The notes under the pieces are model-generated. The model did no database searches, had not been told where the DNA came from, and was given only the letters and a program-made list of their open reading frames with translations. A stretch of 64,000 nucleotides of DNA, from NCBI GenBank assembly GCA_018223185.1, contig JAAEYW010000003.1, forward strand, positions 266,869-330,868. Direction: 5' to 3'. A program made the translations under genes and the position numbers. Positions 8,298 to 16,791 of this stretch are shown here, piece after piece (position 1 is the stretch's first letter; every line of letters starts with the position of its first letter). This DNA is from Oceanospirillales bacterium (lineage in GTDB: Bacteria > Pseudomonadota > Gammaproteobacteria > Pseudomonadales > Balneatricaceae).

Positions 8298-8639
8298 ATG
8301 AGTTATGAAGATCTTGATGCATGGAAGCGTGCTTGCCGATTGAGTTGTGAGGTGTATACAGTGCTGTCCCGATGCCGGGATTTTGGTTTCAGGGATCAGA
8401 TTACCCGCAGTAGTTTGTCGATACCCAGTAATATCGCGGAAGGGTTTGAGCGTGGTTCTTTAAAAGAGAAGCGGCAATTTCTCTATTATGCCAAGGGTTC
8501 GCTGGCTGAACTGAAAACTCAGGTCTATATCGGTCAGAGGATTGGTTACATTCACACCGAGCGAGGCTGTGACTGGCGAAAAGAGTTGGATGAGATTCAA
8601 AAAATGCTGGCAGCATTAATTAAATCGACGGAATCCTGA
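8298..8639 (+). CDS. Four-helix-bundle protein, S23/IVP (Avd-like) family
   Basis: 113 residues. YEDLDAWKRACRLSCEVY, then FRDQITRSSLSIPSNIAEGFERGS, then FLYYAKGSLAELKTQV are the signature blocks of the family first named from proteins encoded in 23S rRNA intervening sequences. The same fold includes Avd of diversity-generating retroelements. Members form pentameric bundles with a basic surface; nucleic-acid binding is known for Avd. AAAAAGGA at about 8281-8288 is a good ribosome site. No 23S gene or reverse transcriptase is nearby. Instead the gene sits alone between hairpin arrays A4 and A5, a setting that suggests it travels or works with them. Confidence 0.88.
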   Translation: MSYEDLDAWKRACRLSCEVYTVLSRCRDFGFRDQITRSSLSIPSNIAEGFERGSLKEKRQFLYYAKGSLAELKTQVYIGQRIGYIHTERGCDWRKELDEIQKMLAALIKSTES

Positions 8640-8647
8640 AGGCTTTT

Positions 8648-8960
8648 GTTTTATCTAACTATTAGCAGGAAGCGAAGTTGTGACGAGCAGTCGCTAGACG
8701 TGCTTCGCACTTGCTAGTGGTTAGATGCGACTGCGTCGCTTGCCAGGAAAAGCTAAGACGCAAAAGCGTTTGGTAGTTTGGCCGGGTGTGGGTTTTATTT
8801 TTTTCTGGCTGCTCTCGCGTTTTTTGCGAGTACCTGCAATGTCTGGCCTCTGCTCGTTAAATCGCTGCAGGATGCAGCTCCTACAAGACGTAGTTCGGGC
8901 GATTGCGAGATTTTTGCTTTTTCTAGCGACGAGCAGAAAACGAAGTTTCCGTTCTAGCTA
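8648..8960. repeat. Hairpin repeat array A5, dyad form
   Basis: Left part: a worn GAA-loop unit at about 8664-8682, GTGC-TTC-GCAC at 8700-8710 and GCGAC-TGC-GTCGC at 8727-8739. The centre has CTCGC…GCGAG hairpin sequence near 8813-8830 and a REP-like element at 8861-8887. The right end has GCTTTTTCTAGC and a GAAAAC-GAA-GTTTCC unit near 8936-8951, reversed. It fills the space between the four-helix-bundle gene and holC, and contains the last codons and stop of holC. Confidence 0.82.
8861..8887 (-). repeat. REP-like element, stem CTGCA/TGCAG
   Basis: On the minus strand: TGTAGGAG, stem CTGCA, loop TCC, stem TGCAG, then CGAT. The stem differs completely from other copies but still pairs perfectly, while flanks and loop are kept. 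Confidence 0.65.
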
Positions 8961-9388
8961 CTGCTCTTACGCATATCATGCATCTTCGGGGTAATGCCGT
9001 GCTCTTTGTAGAGGGCGTAGTTTTTGCGGGTGGCGGCGAGGATGTCCGGTTGCTGAATAACGATTTCGAGAATCCGGTCGAATTTCAGGGTTTCCTCTGA
9101 AGCGTCCAGCGCCAGGTTGATGTAGACATCCCGGTGCTGAGGAAGCTGATCTCCCCAGCCGATCTGCACCGGGGCATCGGGTTTGCTATTGAGCAGTCCG
9201 TGGGGGATGAAAGCATCGGCGCGATAATCCCACAGCAGCTGATCCAGACGTTCCGCCTCGCCAGCACCGGCGACGTGAATGTAAGCGTTGAGGCCGTGCC
9301 CCAGCACTTTATCCGCCAGCCGGCAGAGGAAAGCGGTTCGGCTGTCCGGGTCGGCATCGGGCAGAACATAAAAATCAGCTTGGCTCAT
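8954..9388 (-). CDS. holC: DNA polymerase III chi subunit
   Basis: 144 residues from the ATG at 9388 (MSQADFYVLPDADPDS); a start at 9445 would add an unrelated extension. Chi is the clamp-loader-associated subunit that binds SSB and links the polymerase III holoenzyme to SSB-coated DNA. Family blocks: F-Y-V-L near the start, LADKVLGHGLNAYIHV, LDQLLWDYRADAFIPHG, and PVQIGWGD. The last residues RKSSS and the stop TAG (from CTAG at 8953-8956) are encoded by repeat array A5, so the native C-terminus has been replaced or trimmed by the repeat. pepA lies 135 bases upstream on the same strand. Confidence 0.93.
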   Translation of the reverse strand: MSQADFYVLPDADPDSRTAFLCRLADKVLGHGLNAYIHVAGAGEAERLDQLLWDYRADAFIPHGLLNSKPDAPVQIGWGDQLPQHRDVYINLALDASEETLKFDRILEIVIQQPDILAATRKNYALYKEHGITPKMHDMRKSSS

Positions 9389-9523
9389 ATCTATTCTCTG
9401 TGAGTCGGGTTGGTTCACGAGCCAGACGCGGGTATATATTTTCAAAAAGCGCCGCCCGCGTGTGGCCGGGCGAGCCTTTCGAGATGGTTTATACGGCTGT
9501 ACTGGCCCGTTCAGGCCCCGGTT

Positions 9524-11020
9524 TTACTCTTCAGTCAGATCATCCACCTGAGCAATCAGATGCTGACACAGCAGGGGTACGCAGCGCCCGGTTGCACCTT
9601 TTGTCTTGCCGTTACTGTTCCAGGCGACGCCGGCGATATCCAGATGTGCCCAGCGATACTTCTTGGTAAAGCGTGACAGGAAGCACGCGGCAGTGATGGT
9701 GCCGGCAGCTGGGCCGCCGATATTGCCCATATCGGCAAAGTTGCTGTCCAGCAGTTCCTGATATTCATCCCATAACGGCAGACGCCATGCCTTGTCGGCG
9801 GCGAATTCACCCGCGGCGAGAAGATCGTCTGCCAGCAGGTCGTCGTTGGAAAGCAGGCCGGTTGCATGGTTGCCCAGGGCAACGATGCAGGCGCCTGTCA
9901 GGGTGGCAACATCAACCACGGTTTCCGGTTCAAAACGCTCAGCATAGGTAAGCGCATCGCACAGCACCAGTCGGCCCTCTGCATCGGTATTAAGAATCTC
10001 AACTGTCTGGCCTGACATGGTGGTGACAATATCACCCGGCTTAGAGGCATTGCCTGCAGGCATGTTCTCTGCGGCGGCGATAATACCCACAACGTTCAGA
10101 TCCAGCCCCAGCTGGGTGAGTGCTTCCATGGTGCCGATAACACTGGCGGCGCCACACATGTCAAACTTCATCTCATCCATCTTGAGACCCGGCTTAAGGC
10201 TGATGCCGCCGGTATCGAAGGTGATCCCTTTACCGACCAGTACGTGGGGCTGCTGGTCCGGTTCGCCGCCTTTATATTCCATTACGATCAGTTTGGAGGG
10301 CTCAGAGCTGCCTTTGCCGACTGACAGCAGGGAGTGCATGCCCAGCTTTTCCATCTCATCTTCATTCAGAATGGTGGTGCTCATATCTTCACAGGCTTCC
10401 GCCAGTGCCAGCGCTTTTTCGGCCAGATAGGATGGCGTGCAGATATTGCCCGGCAGGTTGCCCAGTTCGCGAGCGGTATCAATACCGTTGGCGATTGCCG
10501 AACCGTCGCTGATGGAAAACTCACCCAGCTCGGCATCATCCTGGCTCAGCAGGAAACCGATGCTTTCGAGGCTGATCGGATCTGCTTTTTTGCTCTTGGT
10601 TGCGTCATACTGATACAGCTCAGCGCTGGCCCATTCGGTGTTGTGGCGCAGTTGACGGTAGAGGTCTTTGTCGGCGCTTTCCAGTCCATCCAGAGCGATG
10701 ACCGCAGTTTTGCAGCGAATCGCTTTCAGGCTGGCCATGATGCTTTTGATGATTTTGAGCTGATTGCGGTCGCTGCGCTCATCGGCTTTGCCGAGACCCA
10801 CCAGTAATACGCGTTTGGCGCTAATGCCAGGAAGCTTGTGCAGCAGCAGGGTTTCACCCGCTTTTCCCTGAAGATCGCCAATCACCTCTTTGAGATAGCC
10901 AGCCGATGCCTTGTTGATCAGATCAGCAGAGGGGGCAAACTCGCCATCAGGGGCGACGCCGACGATTAAACAGTCAGTTTCAAGGGATTCTACTGAACCG
11001 GTAACGATTTCAAATTCCAT
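9524..11020 (-). CDS. pepA: Leucyl aminopeptidase (cytosol aminopeptidase A)
   Basis: 498 residues, M17 family. It removes N-terminal residues, leucine preferred, using two divalent metals; in E. coli PepA also acts as a DNA-bending architectural factor for Xer recombination and carAB. The signature [14 protein letters not shown] near residue 345 carries the metal ligands and catalytic Arg. [16 protein letters not shown] supplies the Lys and Asp ligands. The ATG at 11020 follows GGAGA and is preferred over 11035. It is divergent from lptF; the 179-base intergenic space should hold both promoters. Confidence 0.97.
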   Translation of the reverse strand: MEFEIVTGSVESLETDCLIVGVAPDGEFAPSADLINKASAGYLKEVIGDLQGKAGETLLLHKLPGISAKRVLLVGLGKADERSDRNQLKIIKSIMASLKAIRCKTAVIALDGLESADKDLYRQLRHNTEWASAELYQYDATKSKKADPISLESIGFLLSQDDAELGEFSISDGSAIANGIDTARELGNLPGNICTPSYLAEKALALAEACEDMSTTILNEDEMEKLGMHSLLSVGKGSSEPSKLIVMEYKGGEPDQQPHVLVGKGITFDTGGISLKPGLKMDEMKFDMCGAASVIGTMEALTQLGLDLNVVGIIAAAENMPAGNASKPGDIVTTMSGQTVEILNTDAEGRLVLCDALTYAERFEPETVVDVATLTGACIVALGNHATGLLSNDDLLADDLLAAGEFAADKAWRLPLWDEYQELLDSNFADMGNIGGPAAGTITAACFLSRFTKKYRWAHLDIAGVAWNSNGKTKGATGRCVPLLCQHLIAQVDDLTEE

Positions 11021-11199
11021 GCTTTCTCCACACAAGACATCGTGCTTGGTTTATAAGATAATGACGCTCCGGCGCAACCTGTATCTGTTGGCCGGTTTTT
11101 AAATTGATACCCGGATTTTATCCTAATGCCGCAGAAACAAAACCCCGTTTTCGGTATCAGAGAGAATTCTTTACCTGCAATTACACAGGATATGGCAGT

Positions 11200-12303
11200 T
11201 TGATTATCTTTCGCTACCTGGCCAAAGAGGTGCTGATCAGCATGGCCGCAGTTACTTTGGTGCTGTTGCTGATCATTATGAGTGGTCGTTTTATCAGTTA
11301 TCTGAGTATCGCTGCGGCCGGTGAAATACCGATGGAAGCGGTATTCTACTATCTTCTGTTCCGAATGCCCGGCTTTCTTGAGCTGATTTTACCGCTGGGA
11401 TTGTTTCTGGGCATTCTGCTGGCCTACGGACGCCTCTATCTTGAAAGCGAGATGGTGGTGCTGCAGGCAACCGGTATGAGTCAGCGGCGACTGACGGTCT
11501 ATACCCTGGGGCCGGCTTTGTTCACCGCACTTCTGGTGTCGCTGATGAGTCTCTATCTGTCTCCGGTGGGTGCCAATCAGACCGAGATTATGCTGCAGAA
11601 ACAGCGCAATATCGGTGAGTTTGATGTGATCACCGAGGGGCGTTTCCAGACGATGCCCCGGGGCAACCGGGTCACCTATATCGAAAATCTGGATAGTCTC
11701 AGTGGCACGATGAGAGGCGTGTTTATCTCTGAGAAGGTCAAGCTCGATAGCCGGGAACAGGCGGTGATGGTGGTGGCCGAGAAAGGTCGCAGTTATACCA
11801 ACCCGGAGACCGGGATACGCTATCTGGTGCTGGATAACGGCTATCGCTATGAGGGTAATCCGGGCGAAGCTGATTATCGTCAGATTCGGTTTGAGGAATA
11901 TGGTATCCGTTTGCCTGACCAGAAGCCGATACAGCAGGTGAATGAACTCTACTCTCTCCCGACAACCGCCCTGTTTGATGGCAGTGCCGCGGAGCGGGCT
12001 CAGCTGCACTGGCGCTTATCACTGCCGATGCTGACGCTGATTGTCGCGCTGCTGGCGGTGCCATTGAGCAAAACCAACCCTCGTCAGGGACGGTATGCCA
12101 AGCTGATACCTTCAATTCTTCTCTATATGGCCTATCTGATGTTGCTGACCAATGTGCGTAAATATATTGAGAGTGGCGGCGGAGCGGTGATACTGCTGTG
12201 GCTGGTGCATCTGCTGTTCTTCGCCCTGGCGATGGGATTGTTATATGTTGATGGTTCCTGGAAGAAACTGCTGGGCCGGCGGAGGGTGAAACATGCTGCT
12301 TAA
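11200..12303 (+). CDS. lptF: LPS export permease LptF
   Basis: 367 residues from a TTG at 11200 (LIIFRYLAKEVLISMAA), preceded by CAGGA at a normal distance. The ATG at 11104 would add about 30 residues not seen in the family. LptF forms the inner-membrane LptB2FG transporter that extracts lipopolysaccharide. The pattern is three N-terminal membrane helices (about 14-36, 55-80, 100-120), a periplasmic beta-jellyroll domain (about 125-265) and three C-terminal helices (WRLSLPMLTLIVALLAVPLS onward). It overlaps lptG by 11 bases, so the two subunits are translationally coupled. Confidence 0.95.
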   Translation: MIIFRYLAKEVLISMAAVTLVLLLIIMSGRFISYLSIAAAGEIPMEAVFYYLLFRMPGFLELILPLGLFLGILLAYGRLYLESEMVVLQATGMSQRRLTVYTLGPALFTALLVSLMSLYLSPVGANQTEIMLQKQRNIGEFDVITEGRFQTMPRGNRVTYIENLDSLSGTMRGVFISEKVKLDSREQAVMVVAEKGRSYTNPETGIRYLVLDNGYRYEGNPGEADYRQIRFEEYGIRLPDQKPIQQVNELYSLPTTALFDGSAAERAQLHWRLSLPMLTLIVALLAVPLSKTNPRQGRYAKLIPSILLYMAYLMLLTNVRKYIESGGGAVILLWLVHLLFFALAMGLLYVDGSWKKLLGRRRVKHAA

Positions 12304-13354
12304 GCTGGACCGGTATATTGGGAAGCAGGTTTTTCTCAGTATCATGGTGGTGATGCTGATTGTGGTCGGCCTGGATTTTCTGTTCCAGATGATCGATGAG
12401 ATGTCTGACCTGAACGAAGGCTATACGCTGCTTATCGCGCTGGCTTATTCGGCCCTGAATATGCCCGCCGCGTTCTATGAGTATCTGCCACTGGGGTGTC
12501 TGGTGGGGTGCCTGTTAGGTCTCGGAGGCCTGGCCAGCGGTAGTGAGCTGACGGTTATGCGGGCCGCCGGAGTATCGGTCTGGCGACTGGTGCGGATAGT
12601 ATTAAAACCGATTATTGTGCTCGCGGTTCTGGCGCTGTTTCTGGGTGAGTATATTGCCCCCTACGCCGGAGCGCTGTCTGAGAGTATTCGTGCACAGCAT
12701 CTCAACCGCGGCACTATTTCGGCCCGCACCGGGGTGTGGCATCGGGAGAGTGGTGAGTATATCCATATTAATGTGGTGACCCCTGACGGTGCTATACAGG
12801 GGGTGACGCGTTTTGGCCTGGCACCGGACAGTAGTCTCTCGTACAGCAGTTATGCTAAATCCGGACGTTATCAGAACGGTGTCTGGGCGCTGAAAGATGT
12901 TGTCGAAACCCGTTTTCTGGAAAATCAGACGCAGACAGAACGCTATGACTCGAAGGAGTGGCGTATAGAGTTGAACCCCCAGCGCCTGAAGGTGTTGATG
13001 GTCAAACCGAAAGAGATGTCGACCAGCGAATTGTATCAATACAGTCAGTATCTTGCGGACCAGGAGCTGGATAATGATCGCTATATGCAAAGCTTCTGGC
13101 GCAAAGTGTTTCAGCCACTGGCGATTGTCGGTCTGGTGCTGGTCGCCGTATCCTTTATCTTCGGCTCGCTGCGCAGCGTCTCCACCGGACAGCGAATCAT
13201 CACCGGGGTTGTCGTGGGTATGATCTTCAAGATCAGTCAGGATATTCTTGCGCCGGTGAGCAGTCTCTACAGTATCGACCCTGTCTGGGCCGCGCTGGTG
13301 CCGATCATTATTTGTATGTTTTTAGGTGGCTGGCTGATCAAACGGGCGGGGTAA
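12293..13354 (+). CDS. lptG: LPS export permease LptG
   Basis: 353 residues with the same six-helix plus jellyroll layout as LptF. The first helix opens with LLKLDRYIGKQVFLSI and contains the Asp/Lys-rich start typical of LptG. The block SGSELTVMRAAGVSVWRL (about residues 82-99) is the coupling helix that contacts LptB. The last helices include FQPLAIVGLVLVAVSFIFGS. The start ATG lies inside the end of lptF. The stop codon at 13352-13354 is followed within about ten bases by repeat array A6. Confidence 0.96.
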   Translation: MLLKLDRYIGKQVFLSIMVVMLIVVGLDFLFQMIDEMSDLNEGYTLLIALAYSALNMPAAFYEYLPLGCLVGCLLGLGGLASGSELTVMRAAGVSVWRLVRIVLKPIIVLAVLALFLGEYIAPYAGALSESIRAQHLNRGTISARTGVWHRESGEYIHINVVTPDGAIQGVTRFGLAPDSSLSYSSYAKSGRYQNGVWALKDVVETRFLENQTQTERYDSKEWRIELNPQRLKVLMVKPKEMSTSELYQYSQYLADQELDNDRYMQSFWRKVFQPLAIVGLVLVAVSFIFGSLRSVSTGQRIITGVVVGMIFKISQDILAPVSSLYSIDPVWAALVPIIICMFLGGWLIKRAG

Positions 13355-13359
13355 ATCGC

Positions 13360-13700
13360 AAAAGGCGCGGGAGTGGCTGGACGTCACTGCGTGACGTGCT
13401 AGTGGTTAGAACGCTTCGCTTGCTAGAAAAAAATAAAGATTAAGCGCTTTCAGGCGTGTGGTTGTCAGCTTTTTGTTTGCTTTTGTAGGAGCGGCTTCCA
13501 GCCGCGAATGGAAAACTGATCGCGGCTGGAAGCCGCTCCTACAGGGGAGTGCCGTCGCAAAGAGCGCGGGAGTGGCTGGATGTCACTCGTGACTTGCTAG
13601 TGGTTAGAACGCTTCGCTTGCTAGAAAAAATAAAGATTAAGCGCTATAGCACGGTGTGGATTTTATCTTTTTCTAGCTCCTGGCAAGCGACGTTCTAGCT
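13360..13700. repeat. Hairpin repeat array A6 with a central REP pair
   Basis: A block of about 90 bases occurs twice in direct orientation (about 13360-13447 and 13557-13648). Each has a GGCTGGA-(C/T)GTCAC hairpin unit, CTAGTGGTTAGAACGCTTCG, then GCTAGAAAAA and ATAAAGATTAAGCGCT. Between the copies lies an inverted REP pair. The right end has TTTATCTTTTTCTAGC and a reversed worn unit. This fills the space between lptG and the RDD gene; no coding sequence is visible. Confidence 0.85.
13484..13541. repeat. Inverted pair of REP-like elements
   Basis: TGTAGGAG, stem CGGCT, loop TCC, stem AGCCG, then CGA, followed by about 13 bases and the exact reverse copy ending CTCCTACA. The pair can fold as two small hairpins or one long one of about 22 base pairs. 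It is like the paired REPs (REPINs) of pseudomonads. No RAYT transposase gene is present in the window. Confidence 0.8.
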
Positions 13701-13709
13701 ACTTTATAT

Positions 13710-14150
13710 TTAATTCTTCGGCAGCAGAACTATCTGTGTCTCTGAAAAGCTGTCGTGCCAGGTGGCTTTGTTGGCTGAGAACAGCATCCAGAAAAATCCC
13801 AGACCAAAACAGGCGAATGAGAGGATTGCGGTCATAAAACGGATCAGTGCCTGGCGCAGGCTGATATGACAGCCATCGAGGGTCTGAATTCGAAGTTTCC
13901 ATGCCTGCATCCCCAGTGTCTGACCCAGACGAACCCAGAAATAGGCGAAGAAGGCGAAGGTTAGCAGGAACAGCACTGTCTGAAGCACCGGGCCGCTGAC
14001 CGCTTCGCCATGATTCAGTCCGACGGCAGCAAAGCCTGCACACATCCAGATGGCGACCACCAGAAAACCATCGTAAATCATCGCTGCAAAACGGCGCATC
14101 AGGCTGGGCTGACGCAGTTCACCTTCTTGTTCGGGGAAAGGTATGCTCAT
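13710..14150 (-). CDS. RDD-family membrane protein
   Basis: 146 residues. An N-terminal R-R-F-A-A-M-I-Y-D-G block (about 19-28) corresponds to the family's conserved Arg and Asp in the first helix. Four hydrophobic segments follow (about 25-45, 55-78, 105-122 and 116-132), with LGQTLGMQAWKLRIQTLDG between them, the usual cytosolic loop. Roles proposed for RDD proteins are ion exchange or membrane accessory functions; none can be assigned here. Single gene; downstream is repeat array A6. Confidence 0.85.
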   Translation of the reverse strand: MSIPFPEQEGELRQPSLMRRFAAMIYDGFLVVAIWMCAGFAAVGLNHGEAVSGPVLQTVLFLLTFAFFAYFWVRLGQTLGMQAWKLRIQTLDGCHISLRQALIRFMTAILSFACFGLGFFWMLFSANKATWHDSFSETQIVLLPKN

Positions 14151-14284
14151 CTTGGTTGTTACTGTCTCTTGCTGATTATCACTACCGGCCAGGCGTGTCT
14201 GTATTGATGATGCAAAGCCACGGCCATCATATAACTGCCGAGACTATACCATCAAAATAAGTTCTGTTGTTAAGGCCGGGGTAT

Positions 14285-14314
14285 AAAAAAACCGGACGCA
14301 GGGCCCGGTTTTTC
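14285..14314. terminator. Terminator of the Sel1-repeat gene
   Basis: AAAAAACCGG, a short GC-rich loop region, then CCCGGTTTTT. The A tract on one side and T tract on the other make it usable from the minus strand, just after the stop at 14331. Confidence 0.65.
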
Positions 14315-14330
14315 AGTGATGCGGGAAGTG

Positions 14331-15137
14331 TTACTTAAACGGCACGACAAACTTGTTCTTGTACTCGGCTGCCAGCGCTTTGGCTTGCTCCAGTTCGGCA
14401 TCGGAGAGTTTCATCACGATACGGGACTGGATAGCCGTGGCGGTCTGATTGCCAAGTTCCAGCGCGTTCTGCAGCCAGGCATACGCGATGATGTTGGTTT
14501 GCTGATCTTCTTCGGCACCATGGTTGTTGGAATACAGTGCGCCGAGGAAGAACATGGCATCCATATGGCCCTGTTCTGCGGCATTGCGGTACCATTTTTC
14601 GGCCATTGTGAAGTCCTGCTTAACACCCGTGCCGAAGTTATATGCCCGGCCCAGGTTATGCTGAGCAACGACCAGACCCTGATCCGCGGCCAGGGTATAC
14701 CATTGGAACGCCTCTGAGGCATCGCGTTTTACACCATAACCAAACTCATACATTTCACCGAGGCGGTTTTGCGCGATGGCATCGCCTGATTCAGCAGCCG
14801 GTTCAACGGTTTTCAGTTCAACCTTATAGCCCTTGTTTTTATAAGCACGCAGACTGTTTACACAATCCAGATGGCCCTGAGCGCTACAGCGGTTATACAG
14901 TTTTACCGCGGCTTTCTCATCGGCTTCAACGCCCAGACCAAATTCGTACATCTGGCCGACGATGTTCATCGCATCCAGATTGTTGTCATTGATCAGTGGC
15001 TTCAGCTCATTCATGGCCGTGCTGTAGTCCTTGGCTTCAAAGGCTTTCAGGCCTTTTGCCAGACTGGCGGCATATGCGGAGGCTGTGTTGAGAGTCAGTA
15101 GCAGCCCGGTTATGGCCAGTAGTAGTTTCTTACTCAT
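14331..15137 (-). CDS. Exported Sel1-repeat protein
   Basis: 268 residues. A signal peptide (MSKKLLLAITGLLLTLNTASAYA) is followed by about four Sel1-like TPR repeats: G-Q-M-Y-E-F-G-L-G-V, G-E-M-Y-E-F-G-Y-G-V, G-R-A-Y-N-F-G-T-G-V and G-A-L-Y-S-N-N-H-G-A, each followed by A-x-x-W/L-Y-x-x-A-A-x-Q-G-H. Such periplasmic repeat proteins act as protein-interaction scaffolds; the partner is unknown. Monocistronic, ending at a terminator. Confidence 0.9.
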   Translation of the reverse strand: MSKKLLLAITGLLLTLNTASAYAASLAKGLKAFEAKDYSTAMNELKPLINDNNLDAMNIVGQMYEFGLGVEADEKAAVKLYNRCSAQGHLDCVNSLRAYKNKGYKVELKTVEPAAESGDAIAQNRLGEMYEFGYGVKRDASEAFQWYTLAADQGLVVAQHNLGRAYNFGTGVKQDFTMAEKWYRNAAEQGHMDAMFFLGALYSNNHGAEEDQQTNIIAYAWLQNALELGNQTATAIQSRIVMKLSDAELEQAKALAAEYKNKFVVPFK

Positions 15138-15373
15138 CGAATTACGCCCGTATGGTTAAAGGTAAAAATTGGCGCCTATTATACCGGCCTGCTTTCCGAA
15201 GTTGATAGGGACAAAGAGGATCTTTTTGGCAGGCACTGTTGGCGCAGATCAGTGAAATGCTTAATTAGCATGATCTAATATTGCGCACATTCTACAGCAA
15301 TGAGATTTAAAAATCATGACTTTGACCGGACATCATCCGGTATCACTACCTGCCGGGGGCGTTTGTTGTTTGC

Positions 15374-15754
15374 TTAATGACTGAGCAGTTCGATCATATA
15401 GCCGTCGGGATCGCGGACAAATGCCAGAATGGTCGAGCCATGCATCATCGGGCCCGGTTCCCTGACAACCTGTCCACCGAGTGATTTTATTTTCTCACAG
15501 GCGTCATAAACATCTTCAACTTCGATAGCGATATGGCCGTAGGCGTTACCCATATCGTAACTGCTGGTTTCCCAGTTATGTGTCAGTTCAAGAACAGTAT
15601 TTTCGGACTCAGGACCATAGCCGAGAAAGGCGAGGGTAAACTTACCGTCGGGAAAATCCTTGCGACGTAACAGTTTCATATTCAGTATCTCAGTATAGAA
15701 TGAGATCGATTTCTGCAGATCTGTAACCCTGAGCATGGTATGCAATAGTCGCAT
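15374..15754 (-). CDS. gloA: Glyoxalase I (lactoylglutathione lyase)
   Basis: 126 residues. It converts the methylglyoxal-glutathione hemithioacetal to S-lactoylglutathione, the first step of methylglyoxal detoxification. The four metal ligands fall at the same numbers as in the E. coli nickel enzyme: H5, E56 ([10 protein letters not shown]), H74 (AYGHIAIEV) and E122 (GYMIELL). It lacks the extra loops of the zinc-type enzymes, so a Ni/Co-dependent enzyme is expected. Monocistronic. Confidence 0.96.
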   Translation of the reverse strand: MRLLHTMLRVTDLQKSISFYTEILNMKLLRRKDFPDGKFTLAFLGYGPESENTVLELTHNWETSSYDMGNAYGHIAIEVEDVYDACEKIKSLGGQVVREPGPMMHGSTILAFVRDPDGYMIELLSH

Positions 15755-15880
15755 TTTGAGGTCTCCTGTTTGTGGCCTGACGGCTGTTCATCGTAAACTA
15801 TTCATCAGACAGATCAAATGAATCTATCTGTTATATTAGGGTTTTTAAAACTCGGCCGGGTGGCGAGCGAGGGTATTGTT

Positions 15881-16210
15881 ATGTTTCAAGATATGTCTAA
15901 AGTACTGAGTCAGTCCATGGGACCATTCAAAGAGTTGGTTAATATCCAGACCAGAATGCTGGAGGAACTGACACGTCAGCAGATGGAATGCACTAAAGCC
16001 TGTATTGACGCGACCGTTGCACAGACCCGTCAGATGCAGAACTGTACCTCCGCAGATGAGTTGATCCGGTCGCAGCAGGAATATGCAGTCCAGCTCGAAG
16101 AGACGCTGAAGCAGGCCAACGATCGGAATATGAAGGCACTGCATGAGGCCCGTGAGTCGGTTGAGCGATTGGCGGAAGATGCTTTTGATGCGTTTGCTCC
16201 AAAACGATAA
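15881..16210 (+). CDS. Phasin-family protein
   Basis: 109 residues from the ATG at 15881 (MFQDMSKVLSQSMGPFKELV), with GAGCGAGGG upstream; an ATG at 15818 lacks a ribosome site. The whole protein is predicted amphipathic helix with coiled-coil character (ELTRQQMECTKACIDATVAQ), ending in a short basic tail. It fits the Phasin_2 family, which coats polyhydroxyalkanoate granules. No PHA synthase gene lies in the window, so a granule role is only family-based. The flavodoxin gene starts 31 bases after it. Confidence 0.75.
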   Translation: MFQDMSKVLSQSMGPFKELVNIQTRMLEELTRQQMECTKACIDATVAQTRQMQNCTSADELIRSQQEYAVQLEETLKQANDRNMKALHEARESVERLAEDAFDAFAPKR

Positions 16211-16241
16211 TTTCCTGGACTGATTAATCAAGTGAGACACA

Positions 16242-16760
16242 ATGAGTAAGGACGTGGGGCTTTTTTACGGTTCAACTACCGGTAATACCGAGAGCTGTGC
16301 CGAACTGATTGCAACGCATATTGGCTATGAACGGGTTGATATGCATGAGCTGGCCGCTGCAGGGCTGGAAGGGCTTGGTAATTATAGCTATCTGATACTG
16401 GGAATACCCACCTGGGATTATGGTGAGCTTCAGGAAGACTGGTCTGATGTCTGGGCTGAGCTGGATGAGATGGACCTCAGCGGTGTGAAATGTGCGCTGT
16501 TTGGTCTGGGCGATCAGATCGGCTATGGCGAGTGGTTTGTTGATGCGATGGGGGCTTTGCATGACAAACTGGTGGGTCGGGGCGCGCTTATGTGTGGTTA
16601 CTGGCCAATCTATGGCTATAACTTTGAAGCCTCTAAAGCGCTGAATGAAAGTCAGGATTACTTTGTCGGTCTGGTTCTGGATGAAGATTGTCAGAGTGAG
16701 CTGACGGCAGACAGAGTCGCTCAGTGGGTGCCTCAGGTGATCGAGGCGTTTGGTATCTGA
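16242..16760 (+). CDS. Flavodoxin, long-chain type
   Basis: 172 residues. The FMN phosphate loop YGSTTGNTE is at residues 9-17. W and Y isoalloxazine contacts occur at IPTWDYGELQEDW and GDQIGYGEWF. The inserted stretch after about residue 120 (LVGRGALMCGYWPIYGYNFEASKAL) marks the long-chain class. Acts as a one-electron carrier in the cytosol, for example to radical-SAM enzymes or IspG/IspH. It converges on nhaD with only 31 bases between the stop codons. Confidence 0.92.
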   Translation: MSKDVGLFYGSTTGNTESCAELIATHIGYERVDMHELAAAGLEGLGNYSYLILGIPTWDYGELQEDWSDVWAELDEMDLSGVKCALFGLGDQIGYGEWFVDAMGALHDKLVGRGALMCGYWPIYGYNFEASKALNESQDYFVGLVLDEDCQSELTADRVAQWVPQVIEAFGI

Positions 16761-16791
16761 GTCGGTGCGTGCTTAATTAATGCCGCAGGTC

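Noticed and set aside
8298..8639. Diversity-generating retroelement accessory protein Avd
   Set aside because: No reverse transcriptase, template repeat or variable-repeat target gene is nearby; only the fold is shared.
15818..15880. Longer start for the phasin-family gene
   Set aside because: There is no Shine-Dalgarno before 15818, while the ATG at 15881 has one and gives the normal family N-terminus.
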